DNA of 64,000 bases from Chelydra serpentina (taxonomy: Eukaryota > Chordata > Testudines > Chelydridae): the NCBI GenBank assembly GCA_037349315.1, contig JBAIAC010000057.1, positions 6,510,001 to 6,574,000 of the forward strand. The letters are read 5' to 3'. This document shows, in pieces, positions 47,881 to 59,189 of this stretch (the first letter of the stretch is position 1; each line of letters begins with the position of its first letter). The position numbers and the translations under genes are program-made. Under the pieces are notes generated by a model. The model had not been told where the DNA came from, did no database searches, and worked only from the letters and a program-made list of their open reading frames with translations.

Positions 47881-49377
47881 CTTCGGGGAGGAAGGAAGGG
47901 ATCAAGTCAGATTCTGTACACCTTAGTCATCGTCGGGAATTTACTGGGGTTCTTTTGTTTGGGGAGGGTGGGTTCCAGAAGATAATGCCTGTCAAATTCT
48001 GTCCATCTAGGCTAACAGATTATTATTCTCCTTAATCAAAGAGATAAAGCAAAGGTGTCTGGTTCTGATTACATCCTTGAGTGCTACAGGATAAAGGTGG
48101 GGAGTCACCTCTACACTGCCACTTAATTCCACTAAAACAATTTAGCATTGGTTGTCTGGCCAGTGTACACCAGGTAGAACAGCATTTTAAAGAGTGTTTT
48201 CCACATCAGAAAAGGAGGCTGTTATGAAAGAGTTGTGCCTGCCCCACACTAGCCAGCCAAGAGCATCAGCCATTTTTAAACTGCACCGCTAACAATTTAA
48301 GGGTCAAGAGTGTTCTCTATATTCTTCTATCTGGAGGACAAGATAGCGGTGAAATTCTGACCCACATTTTTGAAAGGCACACTCCTCTTTTGTGGGTGTA
48401 AATTGTGTTTGTGATTACAAATGAAAATCTTTGTGTATTGGTGGGTAAGTATCTAATCTGTGCCCGCAGTTGGGTACTTAAGTCATTTAAAAGGATTGGC
48501 ATCCACCAGTTATTGCACAACAAGGAGATGGACAGATGCCTCTTTATAGCCATTTACAAAAAGTCATTCTAAAAGGTCATCTGTGATCAAAGTTATGCAA
48601 TGGCTCCCTGTACAGTTCACTGCGCTGATAGCAATCTTTAAAGCCCTGAACAGTCTGGGACTCAGCTGATCTGAGACCAACTTATACTAGACAGAGGGAA
48701 CTTCCCTCTCTGGAGTTGATCTCCCCAGGGCTGATGGCTAAATTTTGTTAAGGGCATCACTTCCATGAATCCCCTTTGGCAGCAAGTAGTGATCAGAGGT
48801 TGATTTTTGCTTGCTGGTTTGTGTTGGGAGTTTTGTCTTGCAGTGGTTGCAATGTTTATGGTGTCCATTATCAGGGTTCTGTACATTTCAGGCATATTTT
48901 AATCTGGAAAATAGCTGAGCCACCTTTAAAACATTTACAGCCTTACACAGAATCCAGCTATTGTGCAAATGGAACAACGTGTTTATAATGAGTAGCATGC
49001 TAGGAGAAGATACATGCTTTGTTTGGGGGTGAAGGAATCTATTAAACTGATCTTATCGTTCACTTTCTGAATCACTGATACTTTTTTAAAAGCACTATTT
49101 AATCAGAATATCTGCTGATCCAGAGTGCAGCTCTTTACCAGCCAAATGTGGTTTGGCATCTCTCTCCGATAAATAATGGTATTACTAATACTTATCAGAG
49201 CTAAATTCCCTATTCTGGGTTAGGTATTAGTGCTGCTATTGCTCATAGTAGCAGACAAAACGGAGCCCACATTTTGAGAGAGTAAAATTTCCTTTTTTCC
49301 CCCCTGTTTGAGACCGAGCTCAGCAAGAGCTTTAAGAACATCTAAAAGATCAAAGCAGACCAAAAAGTCGCTGCTTA

Positions 49378-49677
49378 CTGTGGGCTGGTCCACACTAACC
49401 CCCCGTGTCGAACTAAGATATGCAACTTCAGCTACGTTAATAACGTAGCTGAAGTCGAACTATCTTAGTTCGATCTTCAAAGCACTTACCGCGGGTCCAC
49501 ACACGGCAGGCAGGCTCCCCCGTTGACAGCGCTTACTCCTCGCGGTGAGCAGGAGTACCGGTGTCGACGGTGCGCACTTCTGGGATTGATTTACCGCGTC
49601 TAGACAAGACGCGATAAATCGATCTCAGAAGATCGACTGCTTACTGCCGAACCCGGAGGTAAGTATAGACGTACCCT
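49378..49677. mobile_element. MITE with two internal palindromes in RNF19B intron 2
   Basis: The ends are loosely inverted: TGGTCCACACTAACC on the left, and on the right GGTAAGTATAGACGTACC. Inside, 49408-49473 is a near-perfect 66-bp palindrome with arms TCGAACTAAGATA and TATCTTAGTTCGA around TTCAGCTACGTTA and its complement. A second hairpin lies at about 49585-49620 (ACCGCGTCT and AGACGCG). No coding content is present. Confidence 0.75.
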
Positions 49678-50026
49678 GTGTGTAACGGGTCAGGAGGTAC
49701 TACATGCAGAATAAGGTGACCATATGCAACTAGGTCCTGCAATTGTGGAACCTCAAATTTTAATTTCACTAGTAGTTTGTGTAACTAGCCTGTCAGGCCA
49801 GATATTTTTACTCCATTACTGGCTAGGGAGGGAAGCTATGTTGAGCATCAGAGCTGACCAGATCCAATGTTGCTGGTGTCTTTCATCTGTGCCAAGTGGT
49901 TGTACTCCCTGCCAGGTGTTAATACCCCACTTTGATTGCAGGAAGTGCTTGCAAAACAGGTGGATCTCTTTCCTGGCTTCACAGATGTAATTAATACTGG
50001 CTAATGAGAAGCTTGTTAATTCATAC

Positions 50027-50232
50027 CCGGTCCAGATTCCTGTCCATAACTGAGGCCTGAGGCATGCTTCGTCCGTACCCGCAGCGTCTGAGCCCTTTGC
50101 TGACGGGCCATATCGCAGGTTTGGTTTGGATGCCATATCTGTTTGCAGTGATAGCAGAACTCAGTCTGGCAGCCTTCCCTCTCACAAGTCAGCTTGGGGC
50201 AGCTGGCACAGCCATAGGCAATAACAGCGTAA
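50027..50232 (-). CDS. RNF19B: RNF19B exon 2, IBR domain
   Basis: The 206-nt exon runs from CTTCCTCAG to CCGG|GTATGA. It encodes [39 protein letters not shown] and [19 protein letters not shown]. The paired Cys and His residues are those of the in-between-RING zinc domain. It enters in phase 2 and leaves in phase 1. Confidence 0.97.
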
Positions 50233-50927
50233 CTGAGGAAGACAAAGATATCAGAATTAGTAAAGCCAGAACGTTATCTTAGGAATGCAGGAATCGATAT
50301 ACCGGAACACTTCAGTGGCCCATCTGTCGGAGAACACTGAGATTTGCTGCTGAATAACCACAGCCACCCAACCTCAGAGGCAGCTGAATTTTAGTAGATG
50401 GGTCCCTAGCTAGCTCCCTCCTATGCATTCAGAATACAGCCTTTTCAGGACAGAAACACATTATTTGTTTGGCACAGTACACATTTACAGCCTCCGTACA
50501 CCTACTTTAACAACAAATCCTTTATCAACCTGATGAGGGTGCTGCAGACATAGTTGTAAAGTACTTAGACATCCACTTTGGCTAGATCACTATCTAATCA
50601 GGTAGATGATGATACCTTCCCTCTGAGACACCACCCTAATTCAACTGACCAGCTGAGCAATCCTACCATGGATCCGCATAGGGATGGAGATATGCAAAAG
50701 GAAGAATAAGTTCTCCTTGATCTTAGCTGATGCAGCTTTACGCCCTGAAGCTCAAGATCAGTTATCCTTGTCATTTTTAACCTAGCTAGGGTCCAATTAA
50801 AGATGCTATTCTTTCATAGCGATTTCCTCACTTTAATATTTAAAACAGATGTTTCAGTAGGCTGCAGCAGTGAGTAAAAGATGGTTACTTTTATACAGTG
50901 GAGATTAATGCGATTTTGTACTATGGG

Positions 50928-51507
50928 TAGGGCCCTACCAAATTTACAGCCATGAAAAACGCATCACGGACGGTGCAATCTGGTCTTGTGTGTGCTTCTA
51001 CCCTAAACTATACAGATTTCATGGGGGAGACCAGGGTTTCTCAAAAGGGAGTTGCGGGGGGGGGGTGTCACAAGGTTATTTTAGGGGGGTTGCTGTATTG
51101 CCACCCTTACTTCTGCGCTGCCTTCAGAGCTGGGCGGCCGGAGAGGGGCAGCTGCTGACTGAGGGCCCAGCTCTGCATGCAGCAGCGCAGGCGTAAAGGT
51201 GGCAATACCACACCAGGTCATCCTTACTTCTGCTCTGCTGCTAGCGGCGGCTGGGCTCCTGGCCAGCCGCCGCCGCTCTCCAGCTACCCAGCTCTAAAGG
51301 CAGCGCCGCCGCCAGCAGCAGTACCGCAACCCCCCATCAATAACTTTGTGACACCCTCCCCCACAACTCCTTTTTGGGTCTGAACCCCATCAATTACAAC
51401 ACCCTGACATTTCAGATTTAAAGAGCTGAAATCATGATGTTTACTATTTTTAAAATCCGATGACTAAGAAATTGACCAAAAAGAACCGTGAATTTGGTAG
51501 GGCCCTA
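50928..51507. mobile_element. Non-autonomous hAT element, 580 bp, in RNF19B intron 1 neighbourhood
   Basis: The ends are inverted: TAGGGCCCTACCAAATTTAC on the left and GAATTTGGTAGGGCCCTA on the right. An exact 8-bp duplication, ACTATGGG, flanks it at 50920-50927 and 51508-51515. The interior has partly repeated G+C-rich blocks (GGCAATACCACACC, TTACTTCTGCGCTG) and no transposase. It lies in intron 1 of RNF19B, 700 bp from exon 2. Confidence 0.9.
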
Positions 51508-51823
51508 ACTATGGGACAGGTAAATCATAATGCTTGCCTGGGGTTCACTAACTATCAAGTCTTCTTGTTTGTCTCCTTTCCAAATTAAGCTTTACTATTT
51601 CTCCCGATATGGAAGCTTGCTCTTTCTGTACAAGCTCTCTTTAAATTCTTGGTTTCTCCAATTCCAAGGATCTTTTCTATTATGGATTTTGAGGTTAGGT
51701 GACCACCATTAAGTTATATGAGGCAAGGATGCCATTTATACAATGAGGTATCTAATGTTCCTCTCTGTACCTGTTGATAGCCTTCTCTTGACCACCATTG
51801 CATACTGAACAGATTTCTCTCTT

Positions 51824-52110
51824 TATAGATCCCAAGGCCAGAAGGGAACATTGTGATCTTCCATTCTGACCTCTTGTATAACAAGGGCCATACAACTTCC
51901 TGGGAAAAAGTCCTAGAGAGTTTTTTAGAAAGATATCCAGTCTTTATTTAAAAATTGCCAGTGATGGAGAATCCACCATGACCTTTGGTAAATTGTTCCA
52001 ATGGTTAATTAACCTCACTGTTAGAATAGAAATAAGGAGTAAACTTAAGTTTGTCCAGCTTTAACTTCTTGACCTCCAAGTCTACAAGTTCTGTTGCTTC
52101 AGTGGAGACA
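51824..52110 (-). mobile_element. CR1 LINE 3' fragment in RNF19B intron 1
   Basis: On the + strand it reads AAGGCCAGAAGGGAACATTG, CAGTGATGGAGAATCCACCA and TTGTTCCAATGGTTAATTAA. This is the reversed 3' region of a CR1 element, so the copy lies in the sense orientation of RNF19B. The far edge is uncertain. Confidence 0.8.
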
Positions 52111-54114
52111 GTCAATTCACACCCTGCTACCTATGACTAACTCAGCTTGCTCCTTCCAATGCACATTACCATCTATTTGTCTATACTGACATTCATCTGC
52201 TAGCTGTACTAATTGCTTCAATTAGTCAAGCCCAGAAAGAAGTATGAGCAGCTCCAGAAGGACCTAATGAAACTAAATTGTATCTTTGTTTTGTCATGTT
52301 ACAAAAACAGTGATTGGCACTTTAAAAAAAAATGTACAAAAGGAGTTTAAAGCTGCAGCTACTTCAGGAAGGGAGCTCTGGGTGATCTCCAGAGGAAGAA
52401 GTGTTTATGCAGAACAGTCCTCCACTTATATCCTCCCAATTTAGCAGGAACTACAACTGAAAGGGTGCCTTGACTTTCTGCAGCTTCTCTCATAGGTCAG
52501 TCTTAAATTAATCAAAATTACAGGAAGACTAAGAAGAGGGGAGCATGGGGGAAGATCACCATGTGTCTGAGCTGGTAATGTGGAGATTTAGCGGACACGT
52601 CTACAAGGAAGCTCACATGGTTGAGCTCCAAATGCACTACAGAGCACTGCTCCAGGGAAGCGGACTTGTAACACTGACAGAAGTCAGGGTGACTTATTCT
52701 GTTTTCGGCAGCATTTGTGTTATAAGTGGAGGTATTCTCTCTCACCATTGGTTTATTTTTAGAGCCTGTGGAATTCAAGTTGCATTGCAGCTTCTGAGGC
52801 AGCAGTGTGAACTGCTGAATGTGTCATACCACAATGATTCATATCCCGTGGGAGTTTGAGCAACTTGACCCTGCCTGGGTGCAGCATAACTGTTAAAGAC
52901 AAACAATGCCTCCCTGCTGACGATCAGAAACTGAAAGACACGACTGTAGGGCCTCCGTGTGCAAATAGCTACTGTATTTCTGGCATTCAAAACCAATGCT
53001 AGAGGAGAGAGAGGATGCAGGCAATCTAGGAAAGAGATTAACTCAAGCTGTCAGAGGAATCTGGCCCACACATCCTCACCAGGTCCTACCAGTAGGCTAC
53101 AGCGAACTCCTTAGCAGGGAGACATATTCAAGGGCAGGACATCAACAGCTTAAAAAGAAAACACTTTGATGCCAACTGTTATAGCCATTTTGGGGCCTGA
53201 CAAATATATTACCAGGAGGGCCAGGAGAGCTCAACATGCTACATAAAGAAGCTTTGCTATGTACTGAACTGGCCCTGCATTAGAGAATTCTGAAGCTTTT
53301 CTGGCCATCTCAGACAGTACTGTTTTCTTAAAATAACAAAAACCCCACCAAAACAAAAAAAAACCCACCAAAACCCCAGAACAGTCACTAAGCACTGAAT
53401 TTTTAGTCCCTGAGTTAAAATAGCAACTAATAGCAACTAACAGCAACAAGCTCACTGGTGTGGAGTGAACTACATGCTTTTTAGCCTCTTAAAACATTTT
53501 TAAAAAAAAATCAAGCTGTGAATTCTTAAGTCCAGCTAAAGAGGCTGATCAAATGCTCTACCCAGAACACAGACAGCATCTGGCTACACCAAGCATTGCA
53601 GGGTCTGAATGGTTAACATGTGTGCATCCTTCTTCACCTGGCCTTTGACACATCCCTGCTGTTTAACAATTAGTCACTTCCAGGTATAACCACAGCTGTT
53701 GGAGTGACAAGGAGTATCGTGACCTTTCCACATCCCAGGTGTGGTTGCAAGCCTCTACCTTAAACCCCAATATTACTATAAAGTGCTGCTCCTAGCCTAC
53801 TCTCTCACAGCCACAGAGATGCCTGCCTGCCTCCTCCATTTGCTCTGAGGGAGTGCTTGCCTCACCACAATCAAGTTCAGCCTCCTTCACTAAGTTCAGC
53901 CTACACAGTTCAGTTGTTTCCCTAAGCCTTTAGTAGAGATAGAGTGAGACATATACCAGACAGCAGCACCAGCTGATTGCAATGGGCAGACAAAAATCTG
54001 TATTTGTCTGAAGAGCTGATGGTGCTCCAAAAGACCAGCACTGCCATGGAAACAGATTCTAATGTTAAGTCTATATTTTACCTCTCTAGACAGCATAGCT
54101 AAGCTTGCTCACTT

Positions 54115-54540
54115 ATGAAGTTGTTTGGAGCATGGGTGGGATGCAGAGGCGTGCCAGTCAGGATGCTGCATGCCACATGGCTTGTGTTTTGGAACACATC
54201 GGTCCTGAAGACTCTTGGCACAATTATTCTCAAAACTGCATGCATGGCTGGAGAGGAACAAGAGTCAATGCTCCACACTCCTGAATGGGGTGTGATGTGG
54301 GAAGGAGAGGGCATAACATTCATCAGAACTTCTGAGAACAAGCTTGCTCACCAGTCCTTCATACAAGCTATTCAAGCTCAGCCACCAGTACCACAGGAAA
54401 GTGAACCATCTATCCAGGCACTGAAAATAACTGGTATTCCTGGCTTTCCACATGGACAACTAGATGAGTTTGCCAGGAAGAATGAGTTTAGGGCAAATAA
54501 CCTCTCTTCCCACCTCGGGACTGATTTGGACAGCCTTTAA
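54115..54540 (+). other. Unrecognised 141-codon frame antisense in RNF19B intron 1
   Basis: The frame starts at an ATG and ends in TAA at 54538-54540. Its second half is balanced in composition and protein-like, with EGITFIRTSENKLAHQSF, PSIQALKITGIPGFP and the end SSHLGTDLDSL. The same frame continues upstream past one TAA into SEELMVLQKTSTAME. I do not recognise the family and see no reverse transcriptase, transposase or repeat ends. It could be a decayed retrocopy of a spliced gene or a chance frame. No promoter or poly(A) signal is clear. Confidence 0.25.
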
Positions 54541-55189
54541 GTGCCACTAACAAGGAAGATAGCAGGGATGCCCTGTCTACTGGCAGAGTTTCGCAAAGTG
54601 ACCCATCCCAGCTTGTTGGTTTCGAAGAGGAAGGGGAGGGGATATCAACTCTATAGTTTATGTTAAAACCTTTTGTAAGCTGCCTATGTACAAACTGTTG
54701 GCTCACTGGGCAAGGACAGCCAGATGGCATCAACTGTTCGCGCAACAAAGATCAATGTTACACTAGCTTTCAGAAGCCTGCCACAGCAGCAACTTTATCA
54801 GGTATACACTATAGACTACTAGTGAAAAAGTAATGTCCTTAAGAGCCATTCGGGGGACATCTTTACATGGTGGGGCTTTGGTGTGTTTATCAGAGTATTT
54901 GGTTTAAAATGTAAACATCACACCAGTAAAAAAATTCAGCAAGTGGTAACTACATTTTCTTTAGCGGAGTAGCAAGGCAGATTCCAAGGGCATTACTATC
55001 TCAGGAGTATGATCTGATCTCTCCCCCTGATCTGGTCCCCAATGCCTACAAGTCACCCTAAACAGCAATATCAAAAACCTTGATTGTTTTAAGCCAACTT
55101 AACCCTGAGCCCCCAAGGAACAAGCTTTAATGGTAAATAAATCCTTACCCAGCAATGTGTAACAAGTACCCATGTAACAAGTAACCTGA

Positions 55190-55300
55190 GACACGGAGGT
55201 TAAGCAATTTGCTCACAGTTAGAGTTTGTAACAGAGCTGTGATTAGATTTTAGGAATCTTGCCACCTTTGCTCTGAACACTAGGACAACACTTCCCATAA
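55190..55300 (-). repeat. MIR-like SINE relic in RNF19B intron 1
   Basis: On the + strand it reads GAGACACGGAGGTTAAGCAA, TTTGCTCACAGTTAGAG and GTAACAGAGCTGTGATTAG. These are reversed MIR landmarks. Confidence 0.5.
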
Positions 55301-56139
55301 CATCCCGACTAGCTGAGATTATATTTTAAGCCTCCTGTTTGTTTCTGGATAGATAAAATACAGAATCCCTCTACCAACAAGCCTGCGTTTATGCTATATT
55401 AGAAACCTAGATAAGCCTAGTTTAAAAAAACAAAGAAGAGAAAACTAAAGCAACAATATGCTAATCTAGAAAGTCACCATGTTTGGATGGACTGAGTTTT
55501 GGTCAGAGTTAGACAGTTCCTCACTTAAGCAATTAGTGAATGAGTCAATATGATTCAACATTATTCCTCCACCATTGTGCTTCAACAGCCTGGTGCCAGC
55601 TTGGTAAAGATTTCCCTCACTAAGGAAAACCAGAATTTACAGTTCCTCCTGCAGGTGTGGAAATAATTTCTATAGCTCACCAACTCTATTTTAGTTCTCA
55701 GCAGCACACATAGTAGGGGAAACCCCACACTTCCCATTATTTCAGAATGAAGTTTGCTTTTAAATTAGAGGAACAAGGAAGGATGTGATCACAACTGAAA
55801 ACACCTAGGAATTCATTCTGAAACATTCTCTGGAAAGGTGGCACTTCATAACTAACTTTTCCATGCTCCCACAACCCATGGTCTCTAAGCCCTTGGTTTG
55901 TAACAAGAACTTTATAGTGAGAGCGCACTGTCTAATAACCAGTTATTAGCCTCCTACACAAACTAAAGCCTATCCACTTGAATCTATAAGAAAATGTCTA
56001 GGTATCTGCAAGATGGAAAAGTATGGGCAGGAAAAGTATGGGCAGAAAGAGGATTCCGGCATGATGGAGGCTGATTTAATTTAATACTTAGTAACAATCT
56101 TAAAGTACTTTTTTGAACATTTATTAAGACTCAAACCTC

Positions 56140-56255
56140 CTCTCTGGGTCAAGTAGACATCGGTCTAGTTCTCACAGCTAGCTAAAGAGAGGTTAAGTGA
56201 CTTGCCTTAGATTACAGAGTGAGTCATTGGCAGAATCAGAAAAATTCATTTAAGC
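56140..56255 (-). repeat. MIR-like SINE relic, partly displaced by the hAT at 56264
   Basis: On the + strand it reads AAAGAGAGGTTAAGTGACTT, then GCCTTAGATTACAGAGTGAG and GGCAGAATCAG. It ends at the flank of the next element; the MIR end phrase CACTAGACCATG resumes at 56688, so the hAT element probably landed inside it. Confidence 0.6.
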
Positions 56256-56263
56256 CACTAGAC

Positions 56264-56687
56264 CAGGGGTGGCCAACCTGTGGCTCGGGAGCCACATGTG
56301 GCTCTTCAGAAGTTAATATGCAGCTCCTTGTATAGGCACCGACTCTGGGGCTGGAGCTACAGGCACCAACTTTCCAGTGTGCAGGGGGAGGGTGCTCACT
56401 GCTCAACCCCTGACTCTGCTACAGGCCCTGACCCCTCCCCTGAGCCTGCCATGCCCTCACTCCTCCCCGTCCCACCCAGAGCCTCCTGCACACCACAAAA
56501 CAGGTGATCGGGATGTGTGGGGAGGGAGGGGAAGGCACTGACTGGTGGGGCTGCCAGTGGGTGGGAGGCTCTGGGAGTGTGTGTGTGGGGGGAGCTGATG
56601 GGGGGCTGCTGACATATTACTGTGGCCCTTTGGCATTGTACATTGGTAAATTCTGGCTCCTTCTCAGGCTCAGGTTGGCCACCCCTT
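56264..56687. mobile_element. Non-autonomous hAT element, 424 bp, in RNF19B intron 1
   Basis: The ends are inverted: CAGGGGTGGCCAACCTG on the left and CAGGTTGGCCACCCCTT on the right, with one mismatch at the outermost base. The direct repeat CACTAGAC is exact at 56256-56263 and 56688-56695. The interior is C/G-rich and carries no transposase. Confidence 0.88.
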
Positions 56688-56844
56688 CACTAGACCATGT
56701 TCCTTTCTTTACAGAGGTGTGTTTCTAGGGGGATGAATAGGCTTATAACAGAAGAAACAGTCCTTTGTGTCACTAATACTAAATATTAAAAAACTTATAT
56801 GGGGCTTTTCATCTAAAGACTTTCCATGGGTAGGTAAACAGTAC

Positions 56845-56950
56845 TATCCTTATTTTAAAGGCAGAAGCTGAGGCAAAGGAAGGGCAAGTAACTCGCCCTA
56901 GCTCAAAGTCGTAACATGACAGTTTTATAGTCTGACTCCCAATTATTTAC
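56845..56950 (-). repeat. MIR-like SINE relic in RNF19B intron 1
   Basis: On the + strand it reads GGCAGAAGCTGAGGCAAAGG, AAGGGCAAGTAACTCGCCC and TAGCTCAAAGTCG. It is a short reversed MIR-type remnant. Confidence 0.45.
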
Positions 56951-57628
56951 AAAGAGAGCTCAGTTAGGCACCTTTAGTCTACAAAGACTGGCACATCTCC
57001 TGTGCTGTGGTCTTACAACTTGGTTGTTTCTTACTGTGCCCTTTAAAAAAAAACAAACCTACACATAAGCAAAGCTGTATGCCCCTTTCTTCCCAAGCAG
57101 CTTATAATGAATGGCCCTGAGGAAAATGGAAATGTGTTGCCACACCACTACTTTTACTAACAGCATTATTAGGGGGGGGGGGAGAAGGGTATTTTTCTGG
57201 ATCAACTTCACAATTTCTCCTGCAGAAGTCCCAGTTAAAAGCCCAGGGTCGCTTCCTACCTTCCCAAGGCAGCAGCCTGGCAGAGCCACAGCAAACTTGA
57301 AACAGATCCTATATCCCCACCCATTCAACGGGGCAGTGACTCCCTTCAGCAACTCCTGACAGCAGGGGAACCCACCTCCCAGCAGAGCCAAGGCAAGCGC
57401 CATTGCCTGTAGCAGGGTCACATCCTTCCCCGTCAGGATCCCGGGAGAAGGGGAAGGCAGGATCCCATCCCTCTCAAGTTAGAGACAACCTTGCACTTCT
57501 CCTACAGTTCATCCCCCTTCCCTGGGAACAGACCCCTTGTTCCTCCCCAGAGTCAGACTCACTATCCTCAAGGCTCTACCAAGGTCAGCCTCCCCACACA
57601 CACACACCAGCCCCACCCAAAAAGGGGG

Positions 57629-58135
57629 TGCCAGACCTACTGTTCCCCAGGCTCTCCCAGGCCTTCCCCCCCAAAAGCAGGGAGTGCCAGACACACTTCT
57701 CCCCGGGATCTCCCAGGCCAGGCCCGCTCCCCCAAAGAAGGGGGTGCCAGACCCACTGTTCCCCAGGTCCTCCAAGGCAAGGTCAGCCCAGGCCAGCCTC
57801 GCCCCCCAAAGCAGGGGGTGCCAGACACACTGCTCCCCGGCCTCTCCTAGGCCAGCCTCGCCCCCCAAAGCAGGGGGTGCCAGACACACTGCTCCCCGGC
57901 CTCTCCTAGGCAAGCCCCGCTCCCGCAAAGAAGGGGGTGCCAGACCCACTGTTCCCCAAGTCCTCCAAGGCAAGGTCAGCCCAGGCCAGCCTCGCCCCCC
58001 AAAGCAGGGGGTGCCAGACACACTGCTCCCCGGCCTCTCCTAGGCAAGCCCCGCTCCCGCAAAGAAGGGGGTGCCAGACACACTGTTCCCCAGGCCCTCC
58101 AAGGCAAGGCCAGGCCAGCCCCCCTCCCCGGAGAA
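57629..58135. repeat. Minisatellite of 56-74 bp units beside RNF19B exon 1
   Basis: Eight units begin with TGCCAGAC at 57629, 57685, 57745, 57819, 57878, 57938, 58012 and 58072. Their lengths are 56, 60, 74, 59, 60, 74 and 60 bp, plus a final partial unit. The 74-bp form carries an extra GGCAAGGTCAGCCCAGGCC-type block. Units otherwise share CCCCCAAAGCAGGGGG or a close variant. The array lies in intron 1 and ends about 25 bp before the donor of exon 1. Long open frames through it on both strands are by-products of the repeat. Confidence 0.93.
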
Positions 58136-58149
58136 GATCAGACGCCCAC

Positions 58150-58970
58150 TCCCGGGACTCACCCGCAGTCGGGGGCCGGGCACCAGCGGCAGTCGGGGTC
58201 GGCGGCCAGGCAGCGGCGCAGCATGAACTCCTCGTACTTGGCGACGAGGTGCGGCGTGTCGCTGAGCAGCAGGCGGATGTCGGCGGGGTTGAGGCGCTCG
58301 CTGCACTCGGGGCAGCAGATGTTGACGCGGGACTCGGTGATCTCGATGCGCAGGTACTGGCGGAGGCAGGCGCGGCACGAGCGGTGCGGGCAGGAGAGCA
58401 GGCGCGGCGCGTTCTCCGCCGGCTGCCGCACCAGGCACAGCGGGCACTCCAGCTCCTCCGCGCCGCCCTCCTCCGCCGCCGCCGCCTCGGCCTCCGCCGC
58501 CGGGGCCTCCTCCGCCGGCGGGGGGGCTGGCGGGGGAGCCGGGGCGGGGGGCGGCGGCGGCGGCTCGGCCTTGGCCCGGCGGCGGCCCCTCACCCCGCCG
58601 GAGGCCGAGGCGGCGGCGGCCGAGAAGACGCTCTGGAAGGAGAGGCGGCGACGGCGGCGGCCGGGCTTGGGGCACTTGGGGGCGGCGGCGTGGATGGAGG
58701 AGGAGCGGGGGGACTCGGCGTCCTTCTCGGAGCCCATGGCGGGACGGGACAGGCGCGGCGCGCGGCTGCCTGCGGAGACAAACGGATCCCGTCAGCGGCG
58801 GAACTAGGCGCCTCTCGGAGGCTCCCGTCAGCAGTGACTGGCGCGCACGCCCCGCGTTCACTGCGCAGGCGCACGGGGCGGGGAGACCCGCCCTCCCGCA
58901 CGCCAGCGGCAAGGCGCGTCGCGTGACGGCGCTCGGCCGCCAAGGCGGCCATTTTGGAAGTGGGCACATG
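58150..58970 (-). promoter_or_regulatory. RNF19B: RNF19B CpG island and promoter
   Basis: The island covers exon 1 and about 230 bp upstream. Upstream of the start codon lie an NRF1-type site (CTGCGCAGGCGCA, 58861-58873), a GC box (GGGGCGGGG, about 58875-58883), a CRE-like half site (GTGACGGC, 58923-58930) and a YY1-like site (GCGGCCATTTTGG, 58945-58957). No TATA box is seen. Transcription probably starts around 58770-58880. These features fit a broadly expressed gene. Confidence 0.8.
58163..58737 (-). CDS. RNF19B: RNF19B exon 1, RING1 of an RBR E3 ubiquitin ligase
   Basis: RNF19B is a RING-between-RING ubiquitin ligase held in internal membranes by two spans; in mammals it acts in NK-cell cytotoxicity. 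The exon runs from ATG (58737-58735) to GACTGCGG|GTGAGT. It has a basic N-terminus, a Pro/Ala-rich linker around residues 59-82 (coded by GCC/CCG-rich DNA), and RING1 from about residue 98 to 145, opening [20 protein letters not shown] and closing [12 protein letters not shown]. It ends in the first part of the IBR (RWCPAPDCG). The ATG starts [20 protein letters not shown], as in mammals. All nine exons join in phase; the gene is intact. Confidence 0.97.
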
Positions 58971-59189
58971 GCCAGGGAAGTGGGCAGGGCTGAAGGGGAG
59001 GGGAAAAGAAAGAGCAGGTACATGTGCACCGAGCCCAGGGGGGCCCCCTACACGTCTGTAACTGGGGTGAAATGGCAGGGGGTGGGCCCCACCTTTCTCT
59101 GGAGGGACCTGGAATTGGGGATGCGCAGCCCAGGCTCAAGGCCGGTCCCTTCCTTTGCGGACAGACTCCGCCACCGCCGCTGCGATGTC

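Noticed and set aside
57403..58043. Open frames of 160-170 codons through the intron 1 minisatellite on both strands
   Set aside because: They are produced by the tandem repeat and lie in an RNF19B intron; both strands are open alike and the sequence is low in complexity.
58040..59029. 329-codon frames on both strands around RNF19B exon 1
   Set aside because: They are shadow frames of the G+C-rich coding exon. The frame from 58737 carries the RING and IBR residues and is the real one.
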